NCBI RefSeq assembly: GCF_000227135.1
Contig: NC_018263.1
Span: 970,370 to 993,948 of the forward strand
DNA from: Leishmania donovani
Lineage: Eukaryota; Euglenozoa; Kinetoplastea; Trypanosomatida; Trypanosomatidae
DNA length: 23,579 nucleotides
Reading direction: 5' to 3'
Part shown: positions 8,938 through 18,973 of the stretch, one piece after another
Position numbering within the stretch: position 1 is the stretch's first letter
How the letters are laid out: every line of letters begins with the position of its first letter
The notes under the pieces: model-generated
Told to the model about the DNA's origin: nothing
What the model saw: the letters and a program-made list of their open reading frames with translations, nothing else
Databases searched by the model: none
Position numbers and translations under genes: made by a program

Positions 8938-9710
8938 CTGCGCAGCGTTGGCGTCATCAGTAAGGACTACGCCAACTCCCATCTCAGGTACTCCCTCGTC
9001 ATTCAAAGCATCGCAGATGAGATCTAATATGTGGATGTGATCCAGGACACCGTCACCTGCATGCCTCGCCGCCTCGTTCTTGTCGCTTGCCGTAACAACC
9101 GATCTCGCTGATCGCGATGTGATCGTGCTGTCCGCCGGACCGCTGCCACAGCCGAACTAGATGCGCCTCGAGACGATGTTACACACAACGGAAGTGGTGG
9201 CTTACGTTGTGGCAAAGTCCAAGGAGCGCCTCTGGTAAACCTTCATGAGCGTGCTTATCTGCATCTCAAGCCCGGCGAATGTGGTAGCCGCTTCCTTGCA
9301 GAAGGCACTGGGCGTCCAGCTGAGGCGCTTCATCTGCGCCGGCATCTACCTCAACTCAGCTAGACAGAACCCGCTCCTGGCCCGGGAGTTGAAGGGCAGC
9401 GTATCGCCGGTGTTTATGTAATCTGTCGCCATGCTTAGCGAGAGCGTTGGCAGCTGCATCGCGGCGTGGTCGAATGTCAAGGTAGGCAGCATGTTTCTGG
9501 GCCCACTGCCGCGCTTACTACCGTGCCCCCTGCTGCTGGAAGGAGAGCACGGCGAGAAGGCTGTGTTTGAGAACGTCCCGGTAGTCATTGGTGCCGCCGG
9601 GGTCGAGGGCATTATCGAAGGAGTGCTGACGGAGGAGAGCGCCGGTTTTCACCACTTCGGCGACATTGCTTGCCTTTTTATGAAGAAGGTCATAAAGGCG
9701 CATCCCCCAT
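8938..9710 (+). pseudogene. Lactate/malate dehydrogenase-family pseudogene
   Basis: Fragments of one NAD-dependent 2-hydroxyacid (L-lactate/malate) dehydrogenase can be followed in order. The first frame (from 8938) gives VGVIS...SLVIQSIADEI and YVDVIQD, the end of the nucleotide-binding first helix and strand. A frameshift near 9040-9090 moves to a second frame with DVIVLSAGP, MRLETML, CISSPANVVA, SARQNPLLAREL, AAWSNVKVGSM, LLLEGEHGEKAVF, ENVPVVIGAAGVEGII and LTEES. Stops interrupt at 9025, 9158, 9236 and 9419. The glycine motif is eroded, the LDSAR aspartate reads Asn, the GEHGDS block with the catalytic His reads SESVGS, and a stretch before the C-terminal strands is missing. No ATG is found at the head; the codon after the acceptor-like AG is CTG. 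It lies on the coding strand, with its upstream polypyrimidine tract (8862-8937) still present. Sequencing error cannot explain this many lesions. Confidence 0.85.
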
Positions 9711-10178
9711 CAGGCGGGAGCGCGCCTGCCCGTCTGTCTGTGTGTGTCTGTGTATCTCCCGCTGTGCCTGCCTTCTCTCGCCGATCCCTTCTCAGTACGC
9801 TTCAGCAACGAGGGAGCGCACGAAGCGATCTCGCGATGGCGCAGAATAATGAAAGCCTGAGCACAGCTCATCAAAACCAGAGGATGTGCAATCAAGCAAG
9901 GAACGACCAGTTTTGATTGCAGAAGTCCAAAGTTACCTCACGCACGCCGATGCATACACAGATGCATACTTTCCTTCTTTTGCCAACGTGAGAGAGGAAA
10001 GAAATGAAAGAAAGGAAAGGGCCTTACACCGAGGGTCATACCGGCAGGCGCAGATGCGTGTATGTGCCGCCTCTACATACGAGAGTGCGGCGCCTCCTGT
10101 CCGTCCCAGCTGCCTGCCTCACTTCTCCGTGTCACCAGCTGTGCCCCTTCCAGTCTCGTATATGGGATCGCGACTCGG

Positions 10179-10842
10179 TCAGTCGACTAGGTTCTCGTCA
10201 GACGCAATGTGCAGGCCACTCCGGGGCTTCGGCCGCGGTATCTCGTCCCAGCGGCTGGCGGGCTCAGCCTCCGCAGAGCACCAGGGATGTTCCGAGCATA
10301 GGTGTGCTTGGCACAACACGACACGGTCACGCGGTGGATGGACAGGGGCGCCGTGTGTGGGGCCCTTGAAGCGATGAATGCACGCCGCCGGCACCTGCGC
10401 CCCCTCCCTCAGCGGCATGACGATCGCGTCATCCGCAGTCAGCATCTCCATGTGCGCAGAGCGTCCGCTTTTCCCCCAAGTCTACAACGCTCACGGGGTG
10501 CGATCGGTGGCCGGCGTAATCGTTGTCGAGCTCCGCAAACGCGAGGCCGTGGCGAGGCTTGACCATACATGAGAAGCTCATCGCAACTCAACGGAAACGC
10601 GCCCTCCCCTGCGCCATGAAGACCACATTCGCAAACAGAATGTCTCCGTCTGGCATACTTCCTATCGCGTGAGAGAGGAATGGAGTGGCGTGGGACCAGC
10701 GGAATCCGGTGTGATGGACTTGTGAGTATCCAAATGTTTCTGCAGGCGCCGGCGTACTCACCTGCTGGCGTAGGACAGCGAGGAGGAGAGGATCACGTGA
10801 GAGAGAGAGAGCTCTGTCAAGACCCACTGCCAGGCCGCACAT
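10179..10842 (-). other. Coding-like, possibly degenerate stretch of unknown identity
   Basis: Three adjoining minus-strand frames (10842-10588, 10566-10429, 10451-10179) have a mixed amino-acid composition unlike the Ser/Leu/Pro-rich translations of the surrounding spacer. Examples are DGDILFANVVF, RHGLAFAELDND and ADDAIVMPL. The + strand is also partly open (10378-10572). I recognise no family. It could be a decayed gene fragment, on the strand opposite to its neighbours, or chance in a GC-rich patch. Confidence 0.2.
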
Positions 10843-11160
10843 CCTTGTCGGGAAGAGGGCGCACCTGGGTGTGGGTGTGGAGTTGTGGATTTATCGTTGT
10901 TCCACCCCCCGCCATGCGAAAGGGCGGAAACTGGAGTCTGGCCCCACTACGAAGGGAAAGATAAGTCGTGGTACCGTTACAGCTCTTCTTTTGTCTCTCT
11001 CTCGCGCCTCCGGGTTCCCCGTGTGCGCCGACGCGGTTCGGACTTCAAAGGACTTGCCTTCGGACGCGCTTCTAGTCTTCCCTCGTGGATAAGAAGAGCA
11101 AGAAGAAGAGGCGCGAACTTTTTCGTCGTGCTCCTCATGTGTGCCCATGTTCATCACCTT

Positions 11161-11187
11161 TCTGCTACTTTTTTGTTTTTTTTTCAG
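11161..11187 (+). promoter_or_regulatory. Strong orphan splice-acceptor-like site
   Basis: A T-rich tract (11161-11184) ends in CAG at 11185-11187. This is among the strongest acceptor-like signals in the window, yet no credible reading frame starts within the next kilobase. It could serve a long, multiply processed cullin 5' leader, a non-coding transcript, or be unused. Confidence 0.35.
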
Positions 11188-11347
11188 GCAACGGTTCGCT
11201 CGACGCCACCCTTGCTGTATTTCACGTCCCCCTCCTCCTGGCGTGTCGTTGCAGACTCAAAGTGCACCCGGCCGAGCGTTCTCTCCCTGTTTTGTGTTTT
11301 CCGTTGTCTTCCCAGACACGGTGAAATGCGCGCAGCATTCCGCAACG

Positions 11348-11352
<5 letters not shown>

Positions 11353-11382
<30 letters not shown>
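11353..11382 (+). repeat. (TG)15 microsatellite
   Basis: Uninterrupted dinucleotide run. Such TG runs are common in Leishmania spacers and are probably length-variable between strains. Confidence 0.9.
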
Positions 11383-11383
<1 letters not shown>

Positions 11384-12519
11384 TTGTACAGTGTGCTTCT
11401 ATGTGCCAAAAGGTGAAAAGGAGAAGGGGTGACGTATTCCACGCAAGGACGCTGAAGCAACACCAAAAATGGTAAGTAATGTTGGAGCTGGGAAGTTTTC
11501 TTTGACTCTCTGCCCCGCTCCCTGATGCTGTGACGCGTGTGAAGGATGCGCGCCTGTTGTGCAACGAGGAGTCTGTGCGTGTGTAGATGTTGGCGAGTGG
11601 GGGTTTCCCTTTCTCGTGCCGTTCTCTCGCTGACTTTTCGGTGGATCTTCCGTAGCACTCAGGGTCGGTTCCCACTACACAGCTATCGCTGAAGTTCTCT
11701 CGACCCTGCGCGCACGCTATCGATGTACTCTTTTCCTTGATGCGCTGCTGTCTCCTTTCACCTTCATCTCTCTCCCTCTCACCTTTTCTCGGCCCCACCT
11801 CCGTCCAGATCACCCACAGTTGTGGCTGCGTCTATGGTGGTGTGCGTATGTGTGTGCTCCTTGGATGTTGCTTGCATATTTTCTTCTCGGCCTTCGTTGC
11901 CCTCCTTCCCTTCTCGCACCTCGATTACCTCTCAAAGTGCGTACACACGCGAGGCCATCGAGAAAGAGAGCGAAGAGTGCGACGCGGCACTTTTTTTCCT
12001 TCTAGTTTCGCTTGAAACCGCCGCTCTCTCACCCTTCCTCGCCCTGCTCACTCACTACTGCGACTCCGCAAGCGCAGACAACCACCAGTATCATCAACAG
12101 AGGTGAGCATCATCGTTTTTTCACTGTTGGGGCACTTACAGGCCTCCCTCTTTCTCTCTCGATTCGCCTCCTCTGCAGTCGCGCGCGTCTGCGTTGTGTG
12201 TAAGGGGGGGTTCTTAACTTCTTTCTTTCCATCTATCTCTTCTCTGCTGTCCTGAGCACCCCTCTACGTGTTGGTGCCGTGCGGAACGCGTTGCGTGAGA
12301 GCCTTGCTGCCTGAGTGAGCGATCGCGGGCTTCCTTCCGCTCTGTTTTACTCTACCTCCGCGGGTGTCCCCCCCCGCCCCCTTGCTCAATCTATACCCCC
12401 TCCTCTATTTTGTCATCCTTACGTGCGCTGGCCCTGGTGCGCATGACGCACTCGTTCAAGAGGCAGCAACATCGAAGCACGTCACTGATCTCAACAGCTC
12501 TTCTGTGGTTGGTCTTATT

Positions 12520-12552
12520 ATTATTGTGTGTGTGTGTCTTCGTATCTTTCAG
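12520..12552 (+). promoter_or_regulatory. Probable spliced-leader acceptor for the cullin gene
   Basis: A T/TG-rich tract ends in TTTCAG at 12547-12552, 76 bases before ATG 12629. Because this acceptor is inside the upstream extension of the open frame, it excludes the in-frame ATG at 12443 from the mature mRNA and favours 12629 as the start. Confidence 0.5.
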
Positions 12553-12628
12553 ATTTGATCGTTGGGCCCCTCCACTGCTGCACAAGCACACGTACACGTC
12601 ACTCTCTCTCTTTCCTTCTCCCGGCGGC

Positions 12629-15600
12629 ATGACTGTTTCCCTGCATACCTTGATCAAAGAATGGGAGGTGGTGAACGCGGAGCTGTATAGGGCCTCCCTG
12701 GAGTCGCACCAGCGTTATTCGTTCCCGGAGAACAACCACGGCCGTTCAGATAATAGTGATTGCTCTGCGGAGGGAGGCTCTCCCTCCCCTCCTCCACTGT
12801 CCAGCACCACCACGTACGCGCGCGTGTACAGCCTCCTCTCACGCGTGCGCCACATCGCTGAGGACGCCCGATATAACTCCTTCCGCATTATACAGCATCT
12901 CCTGTGGGTGACCATCGTCGCGTGGGCAAATCAGATGGCAAACGCGTCCGGTGATCTTATTCGGCTTCCGAGTGGACTGCAACAGTACTACGAGCCGTCC
13001 CCAAGGTGCTCGACACGGCGCGACGGCATAAACGACGGCGCAGCTGGCAAGACAGTGCCTTCGGCGTCCACCCCGGTGCAGCGGACATCATTCCCATGTG
13101 CCTTGCTCCCACCGTTAGAGTTTTGGGATCCCAGCGTGCTGGAGGAAATGGCAGGCGCATCATCCCCCGAACCACAAGTCGTGCGCGACGCCTCTCTCCA
13201 CCGCGCGCCGAGCTTGCCCGAAGTGTGGAGCAATGCCGTTCAACACATATTTGCGCTGTGGTGCGCCACGCCAATCGCTGGCTCTTGTGCAGGAGCTGCG
13301 CAGCCATGCACCGCCCAAAGCGCTTGCGGGACTGCGTCACCAGGGACGCTAGAATACGCGCATGCCTGGGTCATTGTAGCGCAGCACTATCACCGCTTTA
13401 AATCGCTGCTTTCTCTCTTCTTTCTCCGCTACGACGTGGTGCTCGAGGACGCAGAGGAGCTGCTGCAGCGGCGAGGCCGCCAACAGCTTCACGAGCAGCA
13501 GGATCGCCGCCTCAGTGGCCTTCACGATGAGGAAGTGCAGCGCGCTGGAGCACATGTGGCCCGGCCGTCGTCGCCTCCGCTGCGTCGCCGCGGCGGGACT
13601 TCGCTTGTGTCATCTTTAAGCATCAGCCCTGAAGGTGCGGCAAGTGCCGCAGGTGCAGGCAACAGCATGAGTCGCTCCAGTGCCCCTGCAGCCCTGTCTA
13701 CAGATCGAGAAGCTACCAGAAACACCGACAAGCAAGCTCGTCTGTCGGCGTGTCTTCCCTCCTCCCTCCCCAGCACCTCCAACCTTCTCGGGCATCTCAT
13801 GCGAGCCATTGTGAACGAGAACCTAGCGAAGATCCACGAAGTGACTGGTGAGATCCTTCTCTTTCTCTTGCTACCCCGCGTCCACCGCGCTCGGCTGCGA
13901 AACCAGGTCACGACACCTGCTAGCGGCACAGGCAATCCCGGGCAACGGTCGCATTGTGCGCCGCCGCAGGACAACACAGCGACGGGCGAGGCAGATACGG
14001 GAAAGGAGGCGTCGTTGGCATTAGCAACGATGCGGCAGCTCTCTGGCGTGTCTAATGGGCACAGCGATGTGCAAGACGACGATGACGATCGCGTCGTCTG
14101 GTCATCGCCGCCCTCGCCACTGCTCTCATACACAGCTGCGTCTTTCGGTCACGGCAACGGCGACGCGCCTGCGCCAGCTCCCAGGGCAGGCACACTTACC
14201 ACGGGCCCCCGCGTGAGAGGACGGGCGCAACAAGAGGAGTACGTTGCGCGCAACGTCTTCAAGCTTCTTCTTCTGGTTGAGCACTGCCGGGTGCACGTAC
14301 TCCAGCGTTGGCTCGTCGAGAATGGAAAGCGTGTTGCCTTCTTCTATGGTTCACAGCTTGCTGCAAACCTTTTGGACAATGCAGCGGGACAGCAAGCTGC
14401 CTTTGCCCACCATCCCGCGTCCTGTGACCCCTCCGTTGCGGCCATCGCCACAACTCGCACCCTCGCGGGTGCGAATCGAGTACTTCGCGAGACGCTGCAA
14501 GCGTACGTCCGGCTTCGTGCCAAGCTGCTCTTCCTGAACGCTGGTACGACGCACTTTCTAGACGCCCTGACCCCGTGGGGGCGGACGCGCATGCTGGAGA
14601 GCCTGAACGCTTTCCTCTGCGGCTTCTGCGGTGTGGTACTGCCCTCCTCGTTTCCTTCGGATGGCGGCGCGCCTGACAAGAGCACCATTGAATCCTCCAA
14701 GGAGCCGCCGAGCCAGGCAGCGTCGTCGCCGCTCGACGGCCGCGACGAGCCGGTTCTCTTCTCCTCGACGAGCGCCGCCGTCTCCGACTTTGTGCAGAGG
14801 TGGGGGGTGCCACTCTGGGTCGCCATGTGCGACGATACACAGCAGCGTATGGAGGCGCTGAAGCATGTCGAGCAAAAGCGCGCTAAGCGGCCAAAGCACT
14901 GCACGCCACTACCCGAGAACGAGCGTTTGTGCGTCATGCCACCCGCCAAATATCAGCAGCAGCGGCGCGCGATGGAGGGGTGGTCAGACGGGGACATGGG
15001 CGAGAAGGACCACTGGCGCGGCGGTCCGTGCAATACGGGCACGTCATCGGCGCCCGTCACGTCTTCCTTCACCACCGCAGCCGTCAGCGCCGTCGATGAT
15101 GATCGTGCCGAGAAACCCGACACGCGCGACCGTCACTCTGTCGCCTCTGCCGAGCTGGAGGATGCTGTGTCGCGCACGACTAGTATCGCTTGGCCGCCGA
15201 GGTCTCCGACCGTCGCGAACGAAGGCGAGGACGGCAGCGGCGGCAGTGGCATCCACCCCCATGGCGGTGCCGAGGAAGCGGATCGAGCTTTCACTCGCCG
15301 CCGCGGCAGAGGACTGGATCTGAAGCGCGTTCTGCATCAGCAGCAGCAACGTCGCGCGCGCCTTGGTAGCGTGAAGCTCCCGCAGCGAGGAGTAACGGCA
15401 AGTAGAGTTGGTGCCCCACTCGCGAGCAGCGAGGATGGCGGCGGTGACGTTGTCGAGAGCCTCTACACAGGGGAAACCGTATCAGCGGGCGACGATGGCT
15501 CTGTGTCCGCAGCCGCCGTGGGTGCAGGAAACGGTGGCGGCAACGTGGGTCGTCTGCGCGACAACAACGGTGCGGCCGCGACGGAGGAAAGACAACGTGA

Positions 15601-18400
15601 TGGTGAAGATCTCACGATATCTGCCGGCTCTCACGCGAAGCGCTTTTCTCGCTCCGCACAGCTACACCAGGTAGCCACCTTGCCCGATGAAGGCTTCCCG
15701 TGTCTTCTCTACCTAATGCCGCGCCGTAGCCGCTTCGCCATGCTGGACAAGGCAGCGGCGGCTGTGCAGCAGCAACTCTTCACGCGCTTTAGCGCCAATG
15801 TGCAAGCCTACCTCACCGACTACCTGATGGAGTGCGAAACGGCAGCGGCAGCCGCCGCCGCCGATCAGCACGCAGCCTCAGCCTCGCAGAAAAAGAAGCG
15901 AGAGAAAGCAGCTCAAGTGACGGCCATGGGAGGGCATGCGGGTACCGGCACTGCGGCTACCTCCTCCATCGCCGTCGTCACACCATTTCCCAAACCTGTG
16001 CTTGCCCGCATGGTCTTCCTCTTGGAGATGACCTACGCTGCGTTGCAGGGGCGCGACCGCGCTGCGAGCGAGAGCCGCGACAACCACACCGAAGCTAATC
16101 ACGCTACCGTTAATGGTGGCAGTCGGCGCCCGCTGATGGAGACAGGCCTTACCGCCACTGGGCAGGAGCTCGGCGCCGCCATTCTCGAGCAGTGCAACGG
16201 CGAGTTTGACACTGTCGTCTCCACAACGCTTTCCGCGCCAACGTCGCCAGCCCTGCTGGCCATTGCTGCCGTCCGCAAAGGCTTCCAAGGCTTCCTCATC
16301 TCCATGGAAAAGCGCGCCGTGCTGGCACTGGTGCAGGCACTGTATGGCCTCGTACAGCAGGGCGCGGCCCAGCAGCCGCCCGCGGCCCAGCTGGACGCTG
16401 TGGACACCATCCTGAATATGGCCTCGCTGCTGAACTCCAAGGACATGTTTGTGCTGCTGCTGAAGGGCTATCTCGCACCGCAAGTGATGATGTGCCGATC
16501 GCAGTCCGAGTTTTTGGTGGAGTCACAGGTGGTGGGCCGTATGGCCTACCGCCTTGGCGCGGCAGTGGCGGCGCCGTGCATTACGCTGCTGAGGGACCTG
16601 CAGCTGGCCATGTTCGATCCCCGGAGCATGATGAGATCGCCGTCTCGCTCTGGGGCACGCGCAGACCTTGCGGAGGATCGGGAGCTGAATGCTACATACG
16701 GGAGTCTAAGCGGAGAAGGCAGAAGAGGCGACGGCGGCAATTTTGGAGGCGCAAGTAGCAGAGACATGGCCACGGAATGTGCGCAGCTCGCGGCAACGCG
16801 AGACGCAGAGACGCTGGGAGACATCCGTCCCCTGCAACACGGCGCCTTCGGCCTCATCCACCGCGTTCGCGTTCTTTGTCAAGCCTGGTGGCAGTCGCAC
16901 ACAGCCGTGTTGCTGTCTTCCCGGCGACTACGCCAACTGTGGGAGCAGCACCAGCTGCTAGACGAGCGCATCGTCGACGCGGTGTTGAGCGTCGAATGGC
17001 AGTACGACGGGCACTCTGAACCATTTCGCGGCTACGGGCAACACGTCAGGCCAAGGGAACGCGAGAGCAGCAATCCGTTGCCTCCTCCGTCATGCAGTAG
17101 TGGTGGCGGTGGCCCAAAGAGCCTTCGGAGCAGTCTCAGTGACGCTCCGCAGGGCAGTCATTGGCGGCACGGCGACGGAGGCCAGAACTCTGGACCCCTC
17201 GCTGCAGGGACGCAGCTGCGTACCGTGACGGCAGCCGCGGTCGTGCGCGGCTTCTCCTCGGCGTTGGGCAATGCAGTGCGTCGCACAGGCCGCCAGGCTG
17301 GTGACTTTGGTTACGATGACTCTGACAACGAATCCGAGGACTACAGGGAGGCGTATGGGGGACTGCTAACGCTGAGCACGCTGCAGCAGTACCGCAGCGC
17401 GTACGCGCCGTCAAACTCGCCGTACAGAGGCAGCAACCTCTCGTCTGTTGGAAGCCCCGGTGCAGTGGGCGGTCCAGGTGCAAGCGGGGAGCACCAGGGG
17501 ACTTCCGATGGTGGTCAAAGCACGACTGTCGACGACCACGCCTCAACTGCCGTGCCGGCGGACGGGCAGCTGGAGCGGAGGCGGCTACGTTGGCCACTGG
17601 GCAACGGCCAGCTGGCCTTCTACATCTTCTCCAGGGGCGCTGCCAGCGCTTGCCGCGGCGTCTCCCAGGCCGTGCAGATCGTCGGACCCCCACTTACATT
17701 GCTGGTGTGTCAGCTACTGGACCGCGCAAGTGAGCAACCGTACACCTTCGACGCGCTGCACAAGGCGCTTCCGGTACAGGCACCAAAGCCGCTGCTCGCC
17801 CATATTCTGCACGAACTTGTCAAGGCCGACGTCGTCGTGCGCAGCGTGGCTGCCGGTACCCGGCAGCTGACGTATCAGCTTCGCGATGATACCCGCGAGG
17901 TTCGTCAGCGCAAGGTCATCGTTGACGTACGCGCCGCTGCGCGGCAGCAGTGGGTGACGCAGACAATGACTATGACGGCCGCAGACGCCGCAGACGACGG
18001 CGAAGACGACGGCTCTGAGAGGGGCGGTGCACGCGGCCCTGCTTCCCCGGGGAACCCGACGGAAGCAACCACTTCTTTTCCCACGTCATCACTGAAACCG
18101 GCGCGGCAGGGGTGCCTCGACGCACCTGCCAAGGCGAAAGCTGCACCGAGCGCTTCAGTCGATGAGCCGTCGTCACCGACATACTCGGCCGACAGTGCAC
18201 ACAAGATCAAGGTGTGCATTGTGCGGATCATGAAGGTCGAGCGCGTTCTCCCGCATCGTGAACTGGTGGAGCGTGTCGCGCTCGCATTGGAGGGCCAGTT
18301 TGTGGTCACCCCCAGCCAGTTCAAGCGCTGCGTTACACACCTCATTGAGAAGGAGTTTCTCCAGCGCGGGGAGCAAGGGGAGTATGTGTTCGTATCGTAG
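12629..18400 (+). CDS. Large cullin-family protein with neddylation domain
   Basis: The protein is 1923 aa from ATG 12629. Cullins are scaffolds of cullin-RING ubiquitin ligases: the N-terminal repeats hold the substrate adaptor and the C-terminal part holds the RING protein and the site for Nedd8. The C-terminus (about 1855-1923) is a clear neddylation winged helix, with CIVRIMK followed by VLPHRELVERV and LIEKEFLQR. The acceptor lysine of IVRIMK is K1869, 54 residues from the end, as in typical cullins. Before it, about 1660-1755 reads as the winged-helix/RING-binding part, and about 1268-1330 (LLNSKDMFVLLLKGYLAP...) matches the cullin homology helix. Cullin-repeat-like helices occur near 388-420 and 538-580. 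These are separated by long Ser/Gly/Ala-rich, probably disordered inserts (for example 300-380, 780-1030, 1345-1400, 1470-1650), making it more than twice the usual 750-900 aa. The frame also extends upstream to 12410, but that part translates spacer. Which cullin class it belongs to cannot be told. Confidence 0.88.
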   Translation: MTVSLHTLIKEWEVVNAELYRASLESHQRYSFPENNHGRSDNSDCSAEGGSPSPPPLSSTTTYARVYSLLSRVRHIAEDARYNSFRIIQHLLWVTIVAWANQMANASGDLIRLPSGLQQYYEPSPRCSTRRDGINDGAAGKTVPSASTPVQRTSFPCALLPPLEFWDPSVLEEMAGASSPEPQVVRDASLHRAPSLPEVWSNAVQHIFALWCATPIAGSCAGAAQPCTAQSACGTASPGTLEYAHAWVIVAQHYHRFKSLLSLFFLRYDVVLEDAEELLQRRGRQQLHEQQDRRLSGLHDEEVQRAGAHVARPSSPPLRRRGGTSLVSSLSISPEGAASAAGAGNSMSRSSAPAALSTDREATRNTDKQARLSACLPSSLPSTSNLLGHLMRAIVNENLAKIHEVTGEILLFLLLPRVHRARLRNQVTTPASGTGNPGQRSHCAPPQDNTATGEADTGKEASLALATMRQLSGVSNGHSDVQDDDDDRVVWSSPPSPLLSYTAASFGHGNGDAPAPAPRAGTLTTGPRVRGRAQQEEYVARNVFKLLLLVEHCRVHVLQRWLVENGKRVAFFYGSQLAANLLDNAAGQQAAFAHHPASCDPSVAAIATTRTLAGANRVLRETLQAYVRLRAKLLFLNAGTTHFLDALTPWGRTRMLESLNAFLCGFCGVVLPSSFPSDGGAPDKSTIESSKEPPSQAASSPLDGRDEPVLFSSTSAAVSDFVQRWGVPLWVAMCDDTQQRMEALKHVEQKRAKRPKHCTPLPENERLCVMPPAKYQQQRRAMEGWSDGDMGEKDHWRGGPCNTGTSSAPVTSSFTTAAVSAVDDDRAEKPDTRDRHSVASAELEDAVSRTTSIAWPPRSPTVANEGEDGSGGSGIHPHGGAEEADRAFTRRRGRGLDLKRVLHQQQQRRARLGSVKLPQRGVTASRVGAPLASSEDGGGDVVESLYTGETVSAGDDGSVSAAAVGAGNGGGNVGRLRDNNGAAATEERQRDGEDLTISAGSHAKRFSRSAQLHQVATLPDEGFPCLLYLMPRRSRFAMLDKAAAAVQQQLFTRFSANVQAYLTDYLMECETAAAAAAADQHAASASQKKKREKAAQVTAMGGHAGTGTAATSSIAVVTPFPKPVLARMVFLLEMTYAALQGRDRAASESRDNHTEANHATVNGGSRRPLMETGLTATGQELGAAILEQCNGEFDTVVSTTLSAPTSPALLAIAAVRKGFQGFLISMEKRAVLALVQALYGLVQQGAAQQPPAAQLDAVDTILNMASLLNSKDMFVLLLKGYLAPQVMMCRSQSEFLVESQVVGRMAYRLGAAVAAPCITLLRDLQLAMFDPRSMMRSPSRSGARADLAEDRELNATYGSLSGEGRRGDGGNFGGASSRDMATECAQLAATRDAETLGDIRPLQHGAFGLIHRVRVLCQAWWQSHTAVLLSSRRLRQLWEQHQLLDERIVDAVLSVEWQYDGHSEPFRGYGQHVRPRERESSNPLPPPSCSSGGGGPKSLRSSLSDAPQGSHWRHGDGGQNSGPLAAGTQLRTVTAAAVVRGFSSALGNAVRRTGRQAGDFGYDDSDNESEDYREAYGGLLTLSTLQQYRSAYAPSNSPYRGSNLSSVGSPGAVGGPGASGEHQGTSDGGQSTTVDDHASTAVPADGQLERRRLRWPLGNGQLAFYIFSRGAASACRGVSQAVQIVGPPLTLLVCQLLDRASEQPYTFDALHKALPVQAPKPLLAHILHELVKADVVVRSVAAGTRQLTYQLRDDTREVRQRKVIVDVRAAARQQWVTQTMTMTAADAADDGEDDGSERGGARGPASPGNPTEATTSFPTSSLKPARQGCLDAPAKAKAAPSASVDEPSSPTYSADSAHKIKVCIVRIMKVERVLPHRELVERVALALEGQFVVTPSQFKRCVTHLIEKEFLQRGEQGEYVFVS

Positions 18401-18973
18401 CTGGTATGAGGTTCGAAAGAGTGTATGATTGGGCCTGCATCAGAGCGCGGCTGTACCAGCGGAGGAGAAAAAAGCATATGTCTTTGGATGTACACGCACT
18501 CCCCCGTTTCTGTGGACCTGCGTGTAGCACGAGACATGCATCCTTGTTTGCCAGCGAGGGGTGATCGATCTAGCCTAAGAACACACAGATGCATCCTTGG
18601 CGTGTCGCAACATGGCAACTACATCAACAAGTGTCCTCGAGTCGTGCAGACTGCCGGGCGCCACGTTCACGTACTCGCGTTAGAGTAAGGGAGACCTTGT
18701 CACCCACTGCACTGCGCGCTCGTGTTGGCGCAAGTTACGAATCTGTGTTGTATGTGCACTTCTATACACTTGTTGGCGCTGCCTTGCTCGTCATCTCACC
18801 ATCTCCACGTCTCCCTTCTATGCATTCGTGTTCATCTCAGCATCTTCGATGTCGAGAGCACACGCGCGCACAGCTGCACAAGGATTATATCTCTCCCTTT
18901 TTCTTTTACCGCACCCGTAGTTGGTTCCACGCATACACAGAGTCTGCAGCACTACGCTTTTTGCACGTGCGCC
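18401..18973. other. Spacer between cullin and DPP8-like genes, with acceptor
   Basis: 573 bp with no gene. At 18889-18909 a C/T tract is followed by the first AG at 18919-18920, giving a 53-nt 5' UTR before ATG 18974. This supports starting the peptidase at 18974 rather than at the upstream end of the same open frame (18722). Confidence 0.6.

Larger units (their letters stand above)
9711..12628. other. 2.9-kb spacer before the cullin gene
   Basis: No convincing gene. It contains an ambiguous coding-like stretch (10179-10842), a strong acceptor-like tract at 11161-11187 with no obvious gene after it, a (TG)15 run, and several C/T tracts (about 11740-11800, 12000-12060, 12140-12180, 12210-12250). 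Small frames such as 11326-11475 read through the TG repeat and are not credible. Confidence 0.55.

Noticed and set aside
11353..11382. TG run considered as part of a regulatory or CRISPR-like repeat
   Set aside because: It is a simple dinucleotide microsatellite without spacers; similar shorter runs occur in many of the spacers here.
12410..12628. 73-codon N-terminal extension of the cullin, with a hydrophobic segment that looks like a membrane anchor
   Set aside because: It begins at TTG, the in-frame ATG (12443) lies upstream of the probable acceptor at 12552, and the hydrophobic residues are translations of T/TG-rich spacer.
18722..18973. 84-codon N-terminal extension of the DPP8-like peptidase
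   Set aside because: It starts at TTG, and the probable acceptor (18920) lies inside it; DPP8/9-type enzymes match from the ATG at 18974.
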